This document shows positions 25,289 to 35,527 of a DNA stretch of 64,000 nucleotides, in pieces (within the stretch, counting starts at the first letter, position 1; each line of letters opens with the position of its first letter). A program made the translations under genes and the position numbers. This stretch comes from Promethearchaeota archaeon (GTDB lineage Archaea; Asgardarchaeota; Lokiarchaeia; Sigynarchaeales; SOKP01). Where the stretch lies: NCBI GenBank assembly GCA_013375495.1, contig JABXKC010000005.1:1-64000 (forward strand), written 5' to 3'. The notes beneath the pieces are model-generated. The model had not been told where the DNA came from, ran no database searches, and saw only the letters and a program-made list of their open reading frames with translations.

Positions 25289-25479
25289 TTTAATTTTTTA
25301 CCTCTTATGTCTTATATTTTTGTTGTTTGAATAGAATTAATTAGTTATATGATTCTCAATTGTTGAAATTAAATATATTTTGGTTTTTAATTTCAAGTTT
25401 TCTTCAATTTAGTAACTACTTTCATTGAAGAAAAAGGATAAATTACCCCACCAAAATAAGCAAAAATGTTTAAAAAAGA

Positions 25480-25965
25480 TTAATCTATTTCAAATTTTTT
25501 TTCTAATACAGTTATAATTGGCTTAAATCCAACTTTGCCAAACACATCGATTAATTTTTTATCTCCCAGGTAAGCCATATTAATTCTTACGGCTTCGCAT
25601 CCCCACGATTTTAATATTTGTATTGCTCGATCTGCGAGAATTTTGCCTACGCCTTTACCGATGAATTCTTTTTCGGTAGCCCAATTATTTAAATAACCAA
25701 TATATTGACCTAGGTTGTTCTTTACGGCTTCCAACATTCCCATCGACACAACTTGACCAGTTTTTTTAAGCTCTGCGATTAAGGTAATTCGTTTCAAATT
25801 GGGTTTAAATTGTCTTAATCCTGAAGTTTCTCTCCATTTTGATTCGACGAATCCAATATTATATTGGCTTTGGAGTTCTTTTAAAATTTTTAGCGTTGCT
25901 TGATAATCAGATGTTCTATAATTTCTAATAATTATATCTTCTTCTTTTAATATCCCGTGAGTCAT
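25480..25965 (-). CDS. GNAT family acetyltransferase
   Basis: A 161-residue acetyltransferase: IIIRNYRTSDY start, the central strand TLIAELKKTGQVVSMGML, then motif A WATEKEFIGKGVGKILADRA with the GKGVGK pyrophosphate loop and the VRINMAYLGDK segment. Substrate is unknown. Its ATG lies 31 bp after the stop of the longin-like gene on the same strand, so they are probably co-transcribed, suggesting, weakly, a regulatory acetylation role. Confidence 0.8.
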   Translation of the reverse strand: MTHGILKEEDIIIRNYRTSDYQATLKILKELQSQYNIGFVESKWRETSGLRQFKPNLKRITLIAELKKTGQVVSMGMLEAVKNNLGQYIGYLNNWATEKEFIGKGVGKILADRAIQILKSWGCEAVRINMAYLGDKKLIDVFGKVGFKPIITVLEKKFEID

Positions 25966-25996
25966 TTATCATACACCATTCCCTTAATAAATATGA

Positions 25997-27022
25997 TTAT
26001 TTAAGAAGTTTTAAATCAATCCTTTTTGATAACAACTTTTCATTAGTTACCTCATCAATAATAAAGAAGATATATTCGTCTATGTATGGAATAATTGGCG
26101 AAACGAACACTAATTCTTCTTGTGCGTCCCAGAAATCAATTGTTTCGATCATCAATTCTTTTTCAAAATACTCTTTCAGGTGATTAATTCTTACAATTGT
26201 CCCTTTAATTGCTTGAAGCGAGTTATTCTGAACTAATATTTCTAATTCTTGGCTATCTTCTATAATATTAATTTTAAGTATTATGAAGGGTTTTTTATCT
26301 GCAAAATTTACTTCTCCTTTTTTGCTAGGGTCAAATAATTGAATGCCGGAGAAGGAACCGTTATTATCTTTACCATCTATATGCGATACATCTATACCTT
26401 TAAATGCTAAATACGCTATAGCCTTTTGCATTCTTATTGAAGTGGTATCAGAATTTTTTATCACATGAGAAAAAAATTTATTAGTCGAACTTTGGATTAC
26501 ACTCCTAAGTTCTTTCTTAATCGATTCTCCCTTTTCTATCCGTTTCTTAATTTTAGGAGATTTAATTACTTCTTCTTTTAATATCTCGGAATCGATTATT
26601 TCAAACAACTTGTCTTCATATTTGTCTCTTACTTCTTGGGTTAAAATTCTTATCAGTTCATCCCCAAAAAGTTCAATCTTATCTGGCAAAGAAACTATAA
26701 TCACTATCGTTTCAGGAGTTTCCTCTTCGAGTCCAGCTCTTCTTTTCTCTCTCTTAGATTTAGTTAAAAATTTCTTACCAAAGAAAGTAAAACCTTTAAA
26801 TTCAAGGTCTATGTGATCTAATGCGTCTGATTCATCTAAGCTTAAAAACCAAATAGGATGATATTTAATCGGACGCATAAATGCTTTGTCGTTTTTGTAT
26901 TTTTCTACGGGGTAAATCAGTAATGGCATATGACCTTTAGCTTCGTCAAAATATAACACATAGACTACAGCTAATTCTTCAAAAGGATTTTTTATCGATG
27001 ACGAATCAAATAAATCAGCCAA
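25997..27022 (-). CDS. Asgard-type protein with longin-like N-terminus
   Basis: A 341-residue protein not matching a named enzyme. Residues 15-140 alternate strands and helices: AVVYVLYFDEAKGHMPLLIYP, IWFLSLDES, a strand pair DLEFKGFTFFGKKFL, then ETIVIIVSLP and a helix. The GHMPLLIYP turn parallels the GPLVFYSYP turn of the protein at 17853-18713. A charged helical middle (KKRIEKGESIKKEL) follows, and the C-terminal 120 residues look like a beta domain (FIILKINIIEDSQELEILVQ, LVFVSPIIPYIDEYIFFII). By eye it is a longin-like or roadblock-like adaptor and may bind small GTPases. It is followed on the same strand by a GNAT gene. Confidence 0.5.
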   Translation of the reverse strand: MADLFDSSSIKNPFEELAVVYVLYFDEAKGHMPLLIYPVEKYKNDKAFMRPIKYHPIWFLSLDESDALDHIDLEFKGFTFFGKKFLTKSKREKRRAGLEEETPETIVIIVSLPDKIELFGDELIRILTQEVRDKYEDKLFEIIDSEILKEEVIKSPKIKKRIEKGESIKKELRSVIQSSTNKFFSHVIKNSDTTSIRMQKAIAYLAFKGIDVSHIDGKDNNGSFSGIQLFDPSKKGEVNFADKKPFIILKINIIEDSQELEILVQNNSLQAIKGTIVRINHLKEYFEKELMIETIDFWDAQEELVFVSPIIPYIDEYIFFIIDEVTNEKLLSKRIDLKLLK

Positions 27023-27141
27023 AAACTTACCCTTCCAACCTATTTTTTCTGAAATTTACAATAGAATTAAATAATTCTTAGTCTAAAAGTTTAATTAAAA
27101 ATTATATATTATAATTTATATCATTATTGAAGTGAGTTTTC

Positions 27142-28230
27142 ATGCAAATTACAGACATTAAAACATATGTTTTAAAAATGGATTTTAAAGTTAAAATTGG
27201 AAGTATGCCGAGACTCCAAGCAAGTGGGCTTTACACGAATCTCAAAACAGATGAAGGAATTGATGGATGGGCGTTAACTCATTGGAATTTGAGTAACCTC
27301 GCTCAAAAACAATTCATCGACGAAGCCTTGAGAAGGCTAGTTTTGAATAAAGATCCATTTTTCGTTGAGGAGATCTTTCACGAAGTATATCAAAACACCA
27401 ATAGAATTATGTTTGGAATACCTCAAGCCACATCAGCCATACAGATCGCATGTTGGGACATAATTGGAAAAGTAACTAAACAACCGATATATAAACTGCT
27501 CGGTGGTAGAAAGAGAGAAGTAAACTGTTACGCTTCTATTCTACGGGCGTATAAACCAAAACCAGCTGTTAAAACCGTTGAAAACGTTGTTAATCCCGAA
27601 TTAGGGGGATTTAAAGCTGTAAAATTACGTATAGGGATGGGAGTTAAACAAGACGCAGAAATTTTGAAAGAGGTGAGAGATAACTTTCCAGATATCGGGA
27701 TTATGGTTGACGCAAATTCAGCCTATCAGTCTGTTAACGATGCTCTTAAACTTGCAGATATATGCGATAAATATAACGTTACTTGGCTAGAAGAACCGAT
27801 ACCAACAGATAACCTGAATGGATTAGCTAAGATAAAGGCAAAATCCCCGGTACAAATAGCCGGAGGTGAAAATGATATGGGTATTTTTCGATTTGAAGAT
27901 ATTCTCTCGCGAGATTGTTTTGATATAGTACAACCAGATGTTACCCGATGTGGCGGATTTTTACAATTGAAAAAGATTGATGCTATGGCGGAAGTGAAAG
28001 GAGTTCAATGCATACCTCACATTTTTGGATTTGGGCATATTTTACTTGCAAATCTCCATTTCATTATGGCTTCCCGATGCGAGTGGTGTGAATTCCCATT
28101 TTACCCAGAGGAATTCCAAATGCTTGAAGATCCTATTAGATGTATAAAAGGAAAAGTGAAAGCAATCGATAAACCGGGTCTAGGAATAGAAATCGATAAA
28201 GAAATGTTTGAGAAAAATGTTCTTAGCTAA
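27142..28230 (+). CDS. enolase-superfamily sugar-acid dehydratase (MR subgroup)
   Basis: A 362-residue mandelate racemase/muconate lactonizing enzyme. The barrel residues are present: KLR at 161-163, metal ligands in MVDANS (D190), WLEEP (E217) and AGGEND (E243), and the His-Asp dyad D266 (QPDVTRCGG) and H293 (IPHIFGFG). This dyad marks the MR subgroup, whose members dehydrate aldonic acids or racemise hydroxyacids. In a saccharolytic context a gluconate-, galactonate- or rhamnonate-type dehydratase is likely, but the exact substrate is not readable. It is monocistronic, with divergent longin-like and downstream SNF2 genes. Confidence 0.88.
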   Translation: MQITDIKTYVLKMDFKVKIGSMPRLQASGLYTNLKTDEGIDGWALTHWNLSNLAQKQFIDEALRRLVLNKDPFFVEEIFHEVYQNTNRIMFGIPQATSAIQIACWDIIGKVTKQPIYKLLGGRKREVNCYASILRAYKPKPAVKTVENVVNPELGGFKAVKLRIGMGVKQDAEILKEVRDNFPDIGIMVDANSAYQSVNDALKLADICDKYNVTWLEEPIPTDNLNGLAKIKAKSPVQIAGGENDMGIFRFEDILSRDCFDIVQPDVTRCGGFLQLKKIDAMAEVKGVQCIPHIFGFGHILLANLHFIMASRCEWCEFPFYPEEFQMLEDPIRCIKGKVKAIDKPGLGIEIDKEMFEKNVLS

Positions 28231-28318
28231 GAATTTGATTGACTTTTTATTATGTTTTATTTAATATTTGCAATACTAAAAAAAAGATAGACATTAAGAT
28301 TTGGAGCTCTATTGATAC

Positions 28319-31300
28319 ATGAAATTTGGTAACAAACTAGAATTAATTTTTATACCCTCCTCATATTGGAATGAACCTCTAAGTGGATTCAAAGTAAGTT
28401 CCAAAGGACCAGATCTACCAGCCAATTCCAACTTTTTCGTTTTATGGATTCCTTCAAACGATTCAGAAGAGTTCCTTTCGGAGCAAATAACAGAAATTTT
28501 TCCAAGTATACCTGTTAAGAAACTTCTTAGCTGTAAAATAAACTTAGTAGTTCCTCCCTTGGTAACCGTACATGGTTCTCAACGAGGGATTTCGGCAGTT
28601 TATCATGAAGTATCACCTTGCCTTGGAAAGATCATACCTATTGGCCCTGCCGTAAAGTTACTTTTCCAAATGGAAATTATAGATAATCTCGATCGTGGGA
28701 TAAAACACTATAGCAATTCAATTAAAACTTGGTCTTTTCTAACAAAATTAGTGTTCGAATTATTAAACAAAGGGCAGTTCATTCCTAGCTTGGAAACCAA
28801 TAAAAATAAAGGGTATTATGGTAGGTGGAAATTATTATTAAAATCTCAAAATGATAAAGATCGCCTTCAAACTATATTAAAAAGAGCTTCTTGGTCCGCT
28901 TTTTGTATTCCAATCAATCTCATTCAATTTAATGGCATTTATAAAACTAATGGATTATGGCACCCATCCTATTTATTTTCATTCTTTATTGATACCATTG
29001 GAGATTATCTTATACGATCAACGCTAGATAAAGTGAAGTTCCGTACTTTTAACGAATTTTACAGTAAAGAATTAAAAAAAGAAAGTAGTCCGGATTTTAG
29101 GCCAGGTTGGGATTATAAATTTCTTAAATCCCTTATTACGAAGGATTCGAATTTTAATATACAATCATTTCATGAAACTATTTTACCAATTTTGATTAAA
29201 AATTGGACTCAATCAGCAAGAGGATTTACGTTAAAACATGGTTTTGCGTTTAATTTAGAGTTGAGATATCCAAAAACTCCAGAGAGCGATTGGCCGTTAG
29301 AACTTTATGTTTCATTTCAAGAGGGAGCACAACATATTCCTTTACGCGAGCTTTGGGATGAAAAAAGCCAAAAGAAATTAGAAAATTTGAAAATTATTGA
29401 TAATAAAGGGGAATTTTTAGAGATAATTTTAAGAGCTTTTGGAACAGCTTCAAAAATATTCCCCCCGATAAAAAGAGCTTTATTAGAAAACCTTCAAGAT
29501 GAAATTACGCTCATCTCTTCTGAAGTCATTGATTTTCTAAAATACCCAAAAGATTTGTTAATACAAAGTGGATTTAACGTCATTCTCCCAGAGGTTTTTA
29601 GAAGAGACGGAGAACAACGGTTATCAGCTAAACTAATCATACGTACAAGCAGTAGTTTTAAGACAAAAGAAGGCGGTTTCCAAAGTTTGCCTTCAATGTT
29701 CGACGTCCATTCAATGCTTGACTTTAAATGGGAAGCAACAATCGAAGGAAAAAAGATTTCGGATGAAGAGTTTAATAACTTAATCAATTCTGAAGAGTCC
29801 TTGATTAATATGAATGGTAAATGGATCTTAGTAGATCTACAATCAATAGCTGATTTTAAGCAATCAAAAATGCCTGATTTTGAAAACTACATGGATGTAC
29901 TTAAAGCTGGTTTACTCGGGAAGATTCAATTACAAGAAAACGGTACCGAATACGACGTAATTATCGAAGGAGATTTCAATAATATAATAAATAGACTACA
30001 ATCAGTAAAATCGTTTGAAGATATTCCATGTCCGTCGTCGTTTAATGGCACTTTAAGAAATTATCAACAAGAAGCTCTGACATGGATGGGCAACATGACA
30101 AAGTTCAATTTTGGATTATGCTTAGCGGATGATATGGGTCTTGGCAAAACAATTCAGGTGATTGCACTTCTATGCTATCTTAAGAAATTTTACCCTGAAA
30201 AACCAGGAAGCATAATTATTGTATGTCCGACATCAATTTTGTTTAACTGGCATCGAGAAATAAAGAAATTTGCCCCTGATTTAGAAGTAATGCTCCATTA
30301 CGGACCTACTCGGATTAAAGACGCATCAGAGATTCCAGAGATTGTTAAACCACACAAAATTATCCTTACATCATATGGAACGCTGAGAAACGATATTGAT
30401 TTATTAGAATCCATTAATTTTAGCGGAATTATCGTTGACGAAAGTCAAAATATAAAAAACTATGCTTCACAACAGACTAAAGCTATAAATAAGCTCAGAG
30501 GACAATTTAGAATCTGTTTGAGCGGTACTCCAATTGAGAATCGATTACTCGAATTATGGTCACTTTTTAATTTCCTAAATATAGGTCTTTTAGGGAAGAG
30601 AAACGAGTTCCAAAACAAATATATTATTCCAATAGAACGCTTTCAAAATCAAGATGTTATCGAGAAATTGAGATTAATCATTGCTCCTTTCATCTTACGG
30701 CGCGTAAAATCGGATAAAACCGTTATTAAAGATCTACCTGATAAAAATGAAATGAAAATTATCGTCGATTTAACCGAAACGCAAGCTACATTATACAAAG
30801 AACTTGTGGAGAATACTCTGAAAGAAATTAATGCTATATCTTTAGATAAGAGAAAGAAAAGAGGGGTAATTTTAGCTTTATTAGTAAAACTAAAACAGAT
30901 TTGTAATCATCCTTCTCAATATCTGAAACTTGATTTGGAGGCATTAGAGCTAGATAATAATTTACAAGAATTCGTGTCTCAATCACAAAAGCTAGAAAGA
31001 TTAATTGAAATGACCGATGAAATCCTTTTGAATGGAGAAAAAATCCTAATTTTTACCCAATTCACGCAAATGGGAGACATTGTAAAAAAATGTCTTGAAC
31101 AGAAATATAACTTTGAAATACTCTACTTCCACGGAGGGGTACAAGAGAAAAAAAGGAGGGAAATTGTTGATCTATTTCAATCAAGCGATTTAGATAGTCC
31201 TCCAATTTTGGTTTTATCGTTAAGAGCCGGAGGAACAGGGCTAAACCTTACACAAGGAACAACTGTTATCCATTTTGACAGATGGTGGAATCCAGCGGTA

Positions 31301-31516
31301 GAAGACCAAGCAACAGATAGAGCCTATCGAATAGGTCAAAAATCGGTTGTAAATGTATATAAATTCATTACAAAAGGGACAATCGAAGAAAAAATCGACG
31401 ATCTTTTGGAAGAAAAGCGCGAATTAGCTGAAAAGATCGTAGCATCTACCGGAGAATCTTGGATTTCGGACTTAGATGATGATAAATTAAGGAATTTGTT
31501 AAATTTAGGTGATTGA
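28319..31516 (+). CDS. SNF2-family DNA translocase
   Basis: A 1065-residue protein. Residues 1-560 are the N-terminal region found in archaeal and bacterial SNF2 proteins, including a domain with long beta segments (FNLELRYPKTP). The helicase core begins near residue 580: motif I DDMGLGKT, motif II DESQ (usual DEAQ/DEAH), motif III LSGTPIENR, and in the second RecA lobe LSLRAGGTGLNLT and RWWNPAVEDQATDRAYRIGQ. These ATPases move along double-stranded DNA and remodel bound proteins. The next gene, overlapping by 8 bp of frame, encodes a SWIM protein; the SNF2-SWIM pairing is common in prokaryotes, suggesting a joint complex in repair or defence. Confidence 0.93.
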   Translation: MKFGNKLELIFIPSSYWNEPLSGFKVSSKGPDLPANSNFFVLWIPSNDSEEFLSEQITEIFPSIPVKKLLSCKINLVVPPLVTVHGSQRGISAVYHEVSPCLGKIIPIGPAVKLLFQMEIIDNLDRGIKHYSNSIKTWSFLTKLVFELLNKGQFIPSLETNKNKGYYGRWKLLLKSQNDKDRLQTILKRASWSAFCIPINLIQFNGIYKTNGLWHPSYLFSFFIDTIGDYLIRSTLDKVKFRTFNEFYSKELKKESSPDFRPGWDYKFLKSLITKDSNFNIQSFHETILPILIKNWTQSARGFTLKHGFAFNLELRYPKTPESDWPLELYVSFQEGAQHIPLRELWDEKSQKKLENLKIIDNKGEFLEIILRAFGTASKIFPPIKRALLENLQDEITLISSEVIDFLKYPKDLLIQSGFNVILPEVFRRDGEQRLSAKLIIRTSSSFKTKEGGFQSLPSMFDVHSMLDFKWEATIEGKKISDEEFNNLINSEESLINMNGKWILVDLQSIADFKQSKMPDFENYMDVLKAGLLGKIQLQENGTEYDVIIEGDFNNIINRLQSVKSFEDIPCPSSFNGTLRNYQQEALTWMGNMTKFNFGLCLADDMGLGKTIQVIALLCYLKKFYPEKPGSIIIVCPTSILFNWHREIKKFAPDLEVMLHYGPTRIKDASEIPEIVKPHKIILTSYGTLRNDIDLLESINFSGIIVDESQNIKNYASQQTKAINKLRGQFRICLSGTPIENRLLELWSLFNFLNIGLLGKRNEFQNKYIIPIERFQNQDVIEKLRLIIAPFILRRVKSDKTVIKDLPDKNEMKIIVDLTETQATLYKELVENTLKEINAISLDKRKKRGVILALLVKLKQICNHPSQYLKLDLEALELDNNLQEFVSQSQKLERLIEMTDEILLNGEKILIFTQFTQMGDIVKKCLEQKYNFEILYFHGGVQEKKRREIVDLFQSSDLDSPPILVLSLRAGGTGLNLTQGTTVIHFDRWWNPAVEDQATDRAYRIGQKSVVNVYKFITKGTIEEKIDDLLEEKRELAEKIVASTGESWISDLDDDKLRNLLNLGD

Positions 31517-31520
31517 AAAA

Positions 31521-32447
31521 ATGGACGAAAGAAAAAAGTATTTCATGGATAATAGGAGAAACAAGAAAAAGGACATCCCTAAAAGAAAAACAGAATACGA
31601 AAAAGAAAGAACACGCGAAGAAGTTGAGCAAATTAAGAAAAACTTGATTAATTTTGCAAAGACACCTTGGGGCCGAGAATGGATCGTCTCAAACCTAAAA
31701 ATTGGGCGCCCATTCAGAATGCAAAGAGGAATTGAATATGCCAAAGACGAGGAACGCATTGATAATTTCTCAATAAGTAAAGGTCAGATCTTTGCAACCG
31801 TACAAGGAACAGCACCTACTCCATATCGCGTGAAAATGAATTTTGAACTTATCCCTGATGCAGAATGGGAAAAAATAATCAAAGATTTATCTACTAAATT
31901 GCTCTACATCATAGAATTATTGGAAGGTTCCCTATCTCAAAATGTCATTACGATTTTTGAAAACAATGGACATCCCCTATTCCAAGATGCAACTCAAGGC
32001 TTAAATTCAACTTGTTCATGTCCTGATAAAGCAGTTCCATGCAAGCATATTGCTGCGATTATTTTATATCTTGCTCGTGTCTTAGACTATAATCCATTTT
32101 TGTTGTTAGAGTTACGAGGAAAATCTAAAGAAGACGTTCTTGAGGATCTTAGTTTATCCCAACCTATAGAACCTAAAGATGAGTCCGAAGAAACTTCCGT
32201 AGCAAATAATATTGAATTTAAATTTAATGTCCCAAAAATTAATATCCAAGAATTAACCGAACAAGATTCTGGTACAGATGAAAATTTTATTGGATTTGAC
32301 ATTAAAAAGCCTGGAAAAATTATAGAAACTTTAGAAAATTTAGGAATTCCCCAAAATATAGAAAATAAAGCTTTTGAGATTGTATTTAAGGCAATCTATC
32401 GCAAAATTACATCAAAAATACATGAAATGTCTTTAGAACTAAGTTAA
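31521..32447 (+). CDS. SWIM zinc-finger protein
   Basis: A 308-residue protein. The SWIM signature CSCPDKAVPCKHIAAII (CxC then CxH) lies near residue 165, preceded by the usual beta region. The N-terminus is highly basic (KKYFMDNRRNKKKD), fitting DNA binding. The ATG at 31521 is preferred: an AGGTGAT SD at 31507-31513 lies seven bases upstream, inside the end of the SNF2 gene; a GTG at 31509 would lie within that SD. SWIM domains bind DNA or protein. The gene is translationally coupled to SNF2, so the product is probably its DNA-recognition partner. Confidence 0.85.
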   Translation: MDERKKYFMDNRRNKKKDIPKRKTEYEKERTREEVEQIKKNLINFAKTPWGREWIVSNLKIGRPFRMQRGIEYAKDEERIDNFSISKGQIFATVQGTAPTPYRVKMNFELIPDAEWEKIIKDLSTKLLYIIELLEGSLSQNVITIFENNGHPLFQDATQGLNSTCSCPDKAVPCKHIAAIILYLARVLDYNPFLLLELRGKSKEDVLEDLSLSQPIEPKDESEETSVANNIEFKFNVPKINIQELTEQDSGTDENFIGFDIKKPGKIIETLENLGIPQNIENKAFEIVFKAIYRKITSKIHEMSLELS

Positions 32448-32645
32448 TGATAGATTTGTTTTAAGGCTTAAAATCCGATCAATGGGTACATAGCCTTAAA
32501 TTAAAATAAGAAAAGAAAAAAAATTAGAATTTCACGCGTTTTCTTATAAGAAGAACCGATATATCACTAAGTGATCACTTTTTTTAGTATAGAATAAAAT
32601 TGATATTTAATTATACAATTAATATAAGACAAATGAAGTGAGATC

Positions 32646-33791
32646 GTGCGACCAATTACAGAAGAAAAATTCGAATCAGTTTTAGAATTTCTAGAAGAAA
32701 AGAAAATCGATGTTTTAATGATAACAGATTACGAAAACAGTCGGAACATTAATCTGCAATATCTTTCGGGTCATCCGACTGATGCAACAATATTTATTAC
32801 TTCAAGTGGAGAATCGATTTTAATACCCTGGGATGTTGCGTTAGCTGAAAAATATTCTGAGGTCGACGAAATTATAAATCCAGCTAATTTTAGTTACAAC
32901 ATATTTTTAGTGTTTAAGGATTTATTTGAGAATCGATGGAATAAATCGTCCCATACGATCGGAGTCCATTCAATGACTTCATATGGCTTCATTGTAAAAA
33001 TGAAAGCAATCGTTGCTAATATAAAATATTTTGAAGCACCTATAGAAGTAGAAAAATTTTTCCAAAAACTAAGAGCTACCAAGAGTGAATTTGAAATTAA
33101 GAAATTAATGAAAGCAGCAGAAATTGGTACAAAAGCGATTACTGACATACAAGATTTTTGCTTGAATACTCCTGATGGTACAGAGAAGGATTTATCATTT
33201 CTTGTGAGAAAAAAAATAGCCCAATATGGTGCTGATGATGTCTCCTTTGAACCCCTTGTTGCTAATTCTTCCCGTGCTCACGAAATACATCAATATCCCT
33301 ATGCTAGCGATCAAAAATTTAATCTACCAGGATTAGCTTTAATTGATTTTGGTGCAAATTTCCAAGGATACTGTAGTGACATTACAGTTCCAATTAGTTT
33401 CGGGAAGTTAACGGATGAACACATTAAAATGCGGGAAATAGTTGTCAAAGCGTATGAAGCGGCAATTGAAATGATTGATATAGATGTACCAATGTGGAAA
33501 GTTCACGATAGAGCAGAACAAATACTTAAAGAAGGAGGTTTTTCAATGCCTTATTCTTTAGGTCATGGATTAGGATTGAGTGTTCACGATTCTCCTTTAA
33601 TATCTCGTAAACCCACTGACGAATATTCGAAAAAATACTGGAAAGAAGAAACATTTCAGGAAGGAATGGTGTTTACGATAGAACCAGGGGTCATGAAACA
33701 AGGATTGGGAGGCCAGCGAGTTGAAAACGATGTCGTAATTCGTAATGGAAAGGTTGAAATCATTACTGGATCAAAACCTCTAAGTTTTTAA
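32646..33791 (+). CDS. M24-family Xaa-Pro aminopeptidase/dipeptidase
   Basis: A 381-residue creatinase/aminopeptidase-P fold enzyme. The N-terminal domain is residues 1-140. The pita-bread catalytic domain holds the dimetal ligands: DFGANF and CSDIT (two Asp), GHGLGLSVHD (His), TIEPGVM (Glu) and RVENDV (Glu). Such prolidases release the residue before proline from peptides in the cytosol. It starts at GTG 32646 with GTGAG upstream. It stands alone, converging with a methyltransferase across an 11-nt T-tract. Confidence 0.9.
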   Translation: MRPITEEKFESVLEFLEEKKIDVLMITDYENSRNINLQYLSGHPTDATIFITSSGESILIPWDVALAEKYSEVDEIINPANFSYNIFLVFKDLFENRWNKSSHTIGVHSMTSYGFIVKMKAIVANIKYFEAPIEVEKFFQKLRATKSEFEIKKLMKAAEIGTKAITDIQDFCLNTPDGTEKDLSFLVRKKIAQYGADDVSFEPLVANSSRAHEIHQYPYASDQKFNLPGLALIDFGANFQGYCSDITVPISFGKLTDEHIKMREIVVKAYEAAIEMIDIDVPMWKVHDRAEQILKEGGFSMPYSLGHGLGLSVHDSPLISRKPTDEYSKKYWKEETFQEGMVFTIEPGVMKQGLGGQRVENDVVIRNGKVEIITGSKPLSF

Positions 33792-33802
33792 TTTTTTTTT
33801 TT
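33792..33802. terminator. T-tract between converging genes
   Basis: Eleven T (A on the other strand) directly after the M24 gene stop and overlapping the end of the FkbM-type gene; a plausible terminator for the rightward transcript. Confidence 0.4.
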
Positions 33803-34616
33803 AAAATCTTTTTGCGTAAAGCATGTACACACCCATTAAAGAAAATCGACTATTTACTTCTTTTTTAACGTTAAATCCTTTATCTTCTAACAATTCCGCT
33901 AATTTGTTAAGAAGGTTTTTTCCACCCTCGATGTGTTCATGGACTTCCATAGAAATTTGTTGGATTTTATCCCAATCAGATTGATTAATTCCTTCGAGTA
34001 CTTGGAATTCATAGTTTTCGGCATCAATTTTCATTAGATTTATAGTATTAACATGATTTTCTTGAATAACATTAGAAATCGTACGCAATTTGCATGGTAC
34101 TATTTCTGCTTTATACATACGTTTCAATCCCCTTTTGATAACACTTCTTCGCATAAATTTTGGTATAAATTTTGCGGCTGGAATCCAATTGACAACAGTT
34201 TTTTTATAGTTACGAAGAAACTGATCCACTTTAAGGTCCCAATCAAATTCTATGATAGCAGAATCGGCGCTTACTTTGGGGTAATAATAAATTTCAGTAA
34301 TCTCCTCTCTTTCAGCTAATCCAACATTATAATTTTTGACTTCGGCTTGTAGATTCTTGAGGTTTTCCTCTAACACATCAAATATTATAGGCACGGGTTC
34401 AAAAGTAAAAATCCGTAAATATTTCGCTTTCGTTGCTATATAACGAGAAAATAAACCGATATTTGCTCCAATATCAAACACAACATCATTATCTTTCACT
34501 CGAATATCATGTTGAAGATATTCGTTTTTAACATAGATTTCATCATAAACATCAAGTGCGGTCAATTTGTCTATATAAGAAATGATTTCTCCATTCGGTA
34601 ATGTAAGCGTTTTCAT
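33801..34616 (-). CDS. FkbM-family SAM-dependent methyltransferase
   Basis: A 271-residue class I methyltransferase. The SAM motif FDIGANIGLFSRYIA lies near residue 48, the acidic loop FTFEPVP after the second strand, and LMKIDAENYEFQVLEG, the FkbM hallmark, near residue 195. FkbM enzymes methylate sugar or polyketide hydroxyls, often in surface-glycan or antibiotic synthesis. I take the ATG at 34616 over an in-frame TTG nine bases upstream. With several sugar genes to the right, a glycan methylation role is possible but only contextual. Confidence 0.85.
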   Translation of the reverse strand: MKTLTLPNGEIISYIDKLTALDVYDEIYVKNEYLQHDIRVKDNDVVFDIGANIGLFSRYIATKAKYLRIFTFEPVPIIFDVLEENLKNLQAEVKNYNVGLAEREEITEIYYYPKVSADSAIIEFDWDLKVDQFLRNYKKTVVNWIPAAKFIPKFMRRSVIKRGLKRMYKAEIVPCKLRTISNVIQENHVNTINLMKIDAENYEFQVLEGINQSDWDKIQQISMEVHEHIEGGKNLLNKLAELLEDKGFNVKKEVNSRFSLMGVYMLYAKRF

Positions 34617-34711
34617 AGTTTCCAATCTTTTCCAAATTCTAAATACCTTGATGCATGATGAAAATGTGCTTTATTAATAAATTTTAAATTAATTTTCTAA
34701 TTATTGGATTT

Positions 34712-35512
34712 ATGCCTAAAGATAATGACTGGTATGAAGTTATAAAACAGAAAGAATATTTGTATGTTATTCGGGAGCGCCTTGACGAGATCGATCCTCG
34801 TTTTCTTACGACTTATATCAACATTTATCTCATTCTTGGACCTGAAAAAGCCTTATTGATCGACACAGGAAGTGGTCTGTTCCCGATTAAACCTGTTATT
34901 GACACAATAATCGAAAATCGAGAGCTTGTAGTGATTAATACTCATTCCCATTTTGACCATAGAGGATCAAACGATGAATATGAAACAGTTTATATTCACG
35001 AGAATGAAGTGAGAATTGCCTCATTGCCCTTTGACATATCGATGCTAAAGGATTCGCCTAAAGAGATTGTACATCGATATTCTGAGATAGGATTTGTATA
35101 TCAACCTTCTACTAATGTAGAACCGTTGAAAGATGGAGATAGATTTGAATTAGGAGACATCTCAGTAGAAGTGATCCACACACCAGGTCATTCAATAGGA
35201 TGTATATCCCTTTTGACTAGTAAGGGTGAATTATTCACTGGAGATACCGCTCATTATGGTACGATGTATCTTCCAAGAAAAAAAGAATTTCATGTTATTC
35301 TAAAAAGTATATCAAGATTAAAGGAATTGTGTGATGCTGACATAATTCAAGAGATATATCCTTCTCACGAACAATTCGCAGTAGGGCGAGAGTTACTTGA
35401 TGACCTACATGAGGGTATTACCAATATCGAAAACATATGGAATACTAAAAAAAGGTATAAGTTTCTAGGGGCTTGGCTTTTAGAAGATAATAATTTTAAG
35501 TATATTATTTAA
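34712..35512 (+). CDS. MBL-fold hydrolase (glyoxalase II-like)
   Basis: A 266-residue metallo-hydrolase. H78, H80, D82 and H83 form HSHFDH, then HTPGHSIGC gives the next His, LFTGDTAHYG the bridging Asp and PSHEQF the late His, so both metal sites are complete. It lies 15 bp upstream of the beta-mannosidase gene on the same strand and is probably its operon partner; a lactonase or deacylase role in sugar breakdown is conceivable. Substrate not readable. Confidence 0.85.
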   Translation: MPKDNDWYEVIKQKEYLYVIRERLDEIDPRFLTTYINIYLILGPEKALLIDTGSGLFPIKPVIDTIIENRELVVINTHSHFDHRGSNDEYETVYIHENEVRIASLPFDISMLKDSPKEIVHRYSEIGFVYQPSTNVEPLKDGDRFELGDISVEVIHTPGHSIGCISLLTSKGELFTGDTAHYGTMYLPRKKEFHVILKSISRLKELCDADIIQEIYPSHEQFAVGRELLDDLHEGITNIENIWNTKKRYKFLGAWLLEDNNFKYII

Positions 35513-35527
35513 AAAATTAAATAAGAG

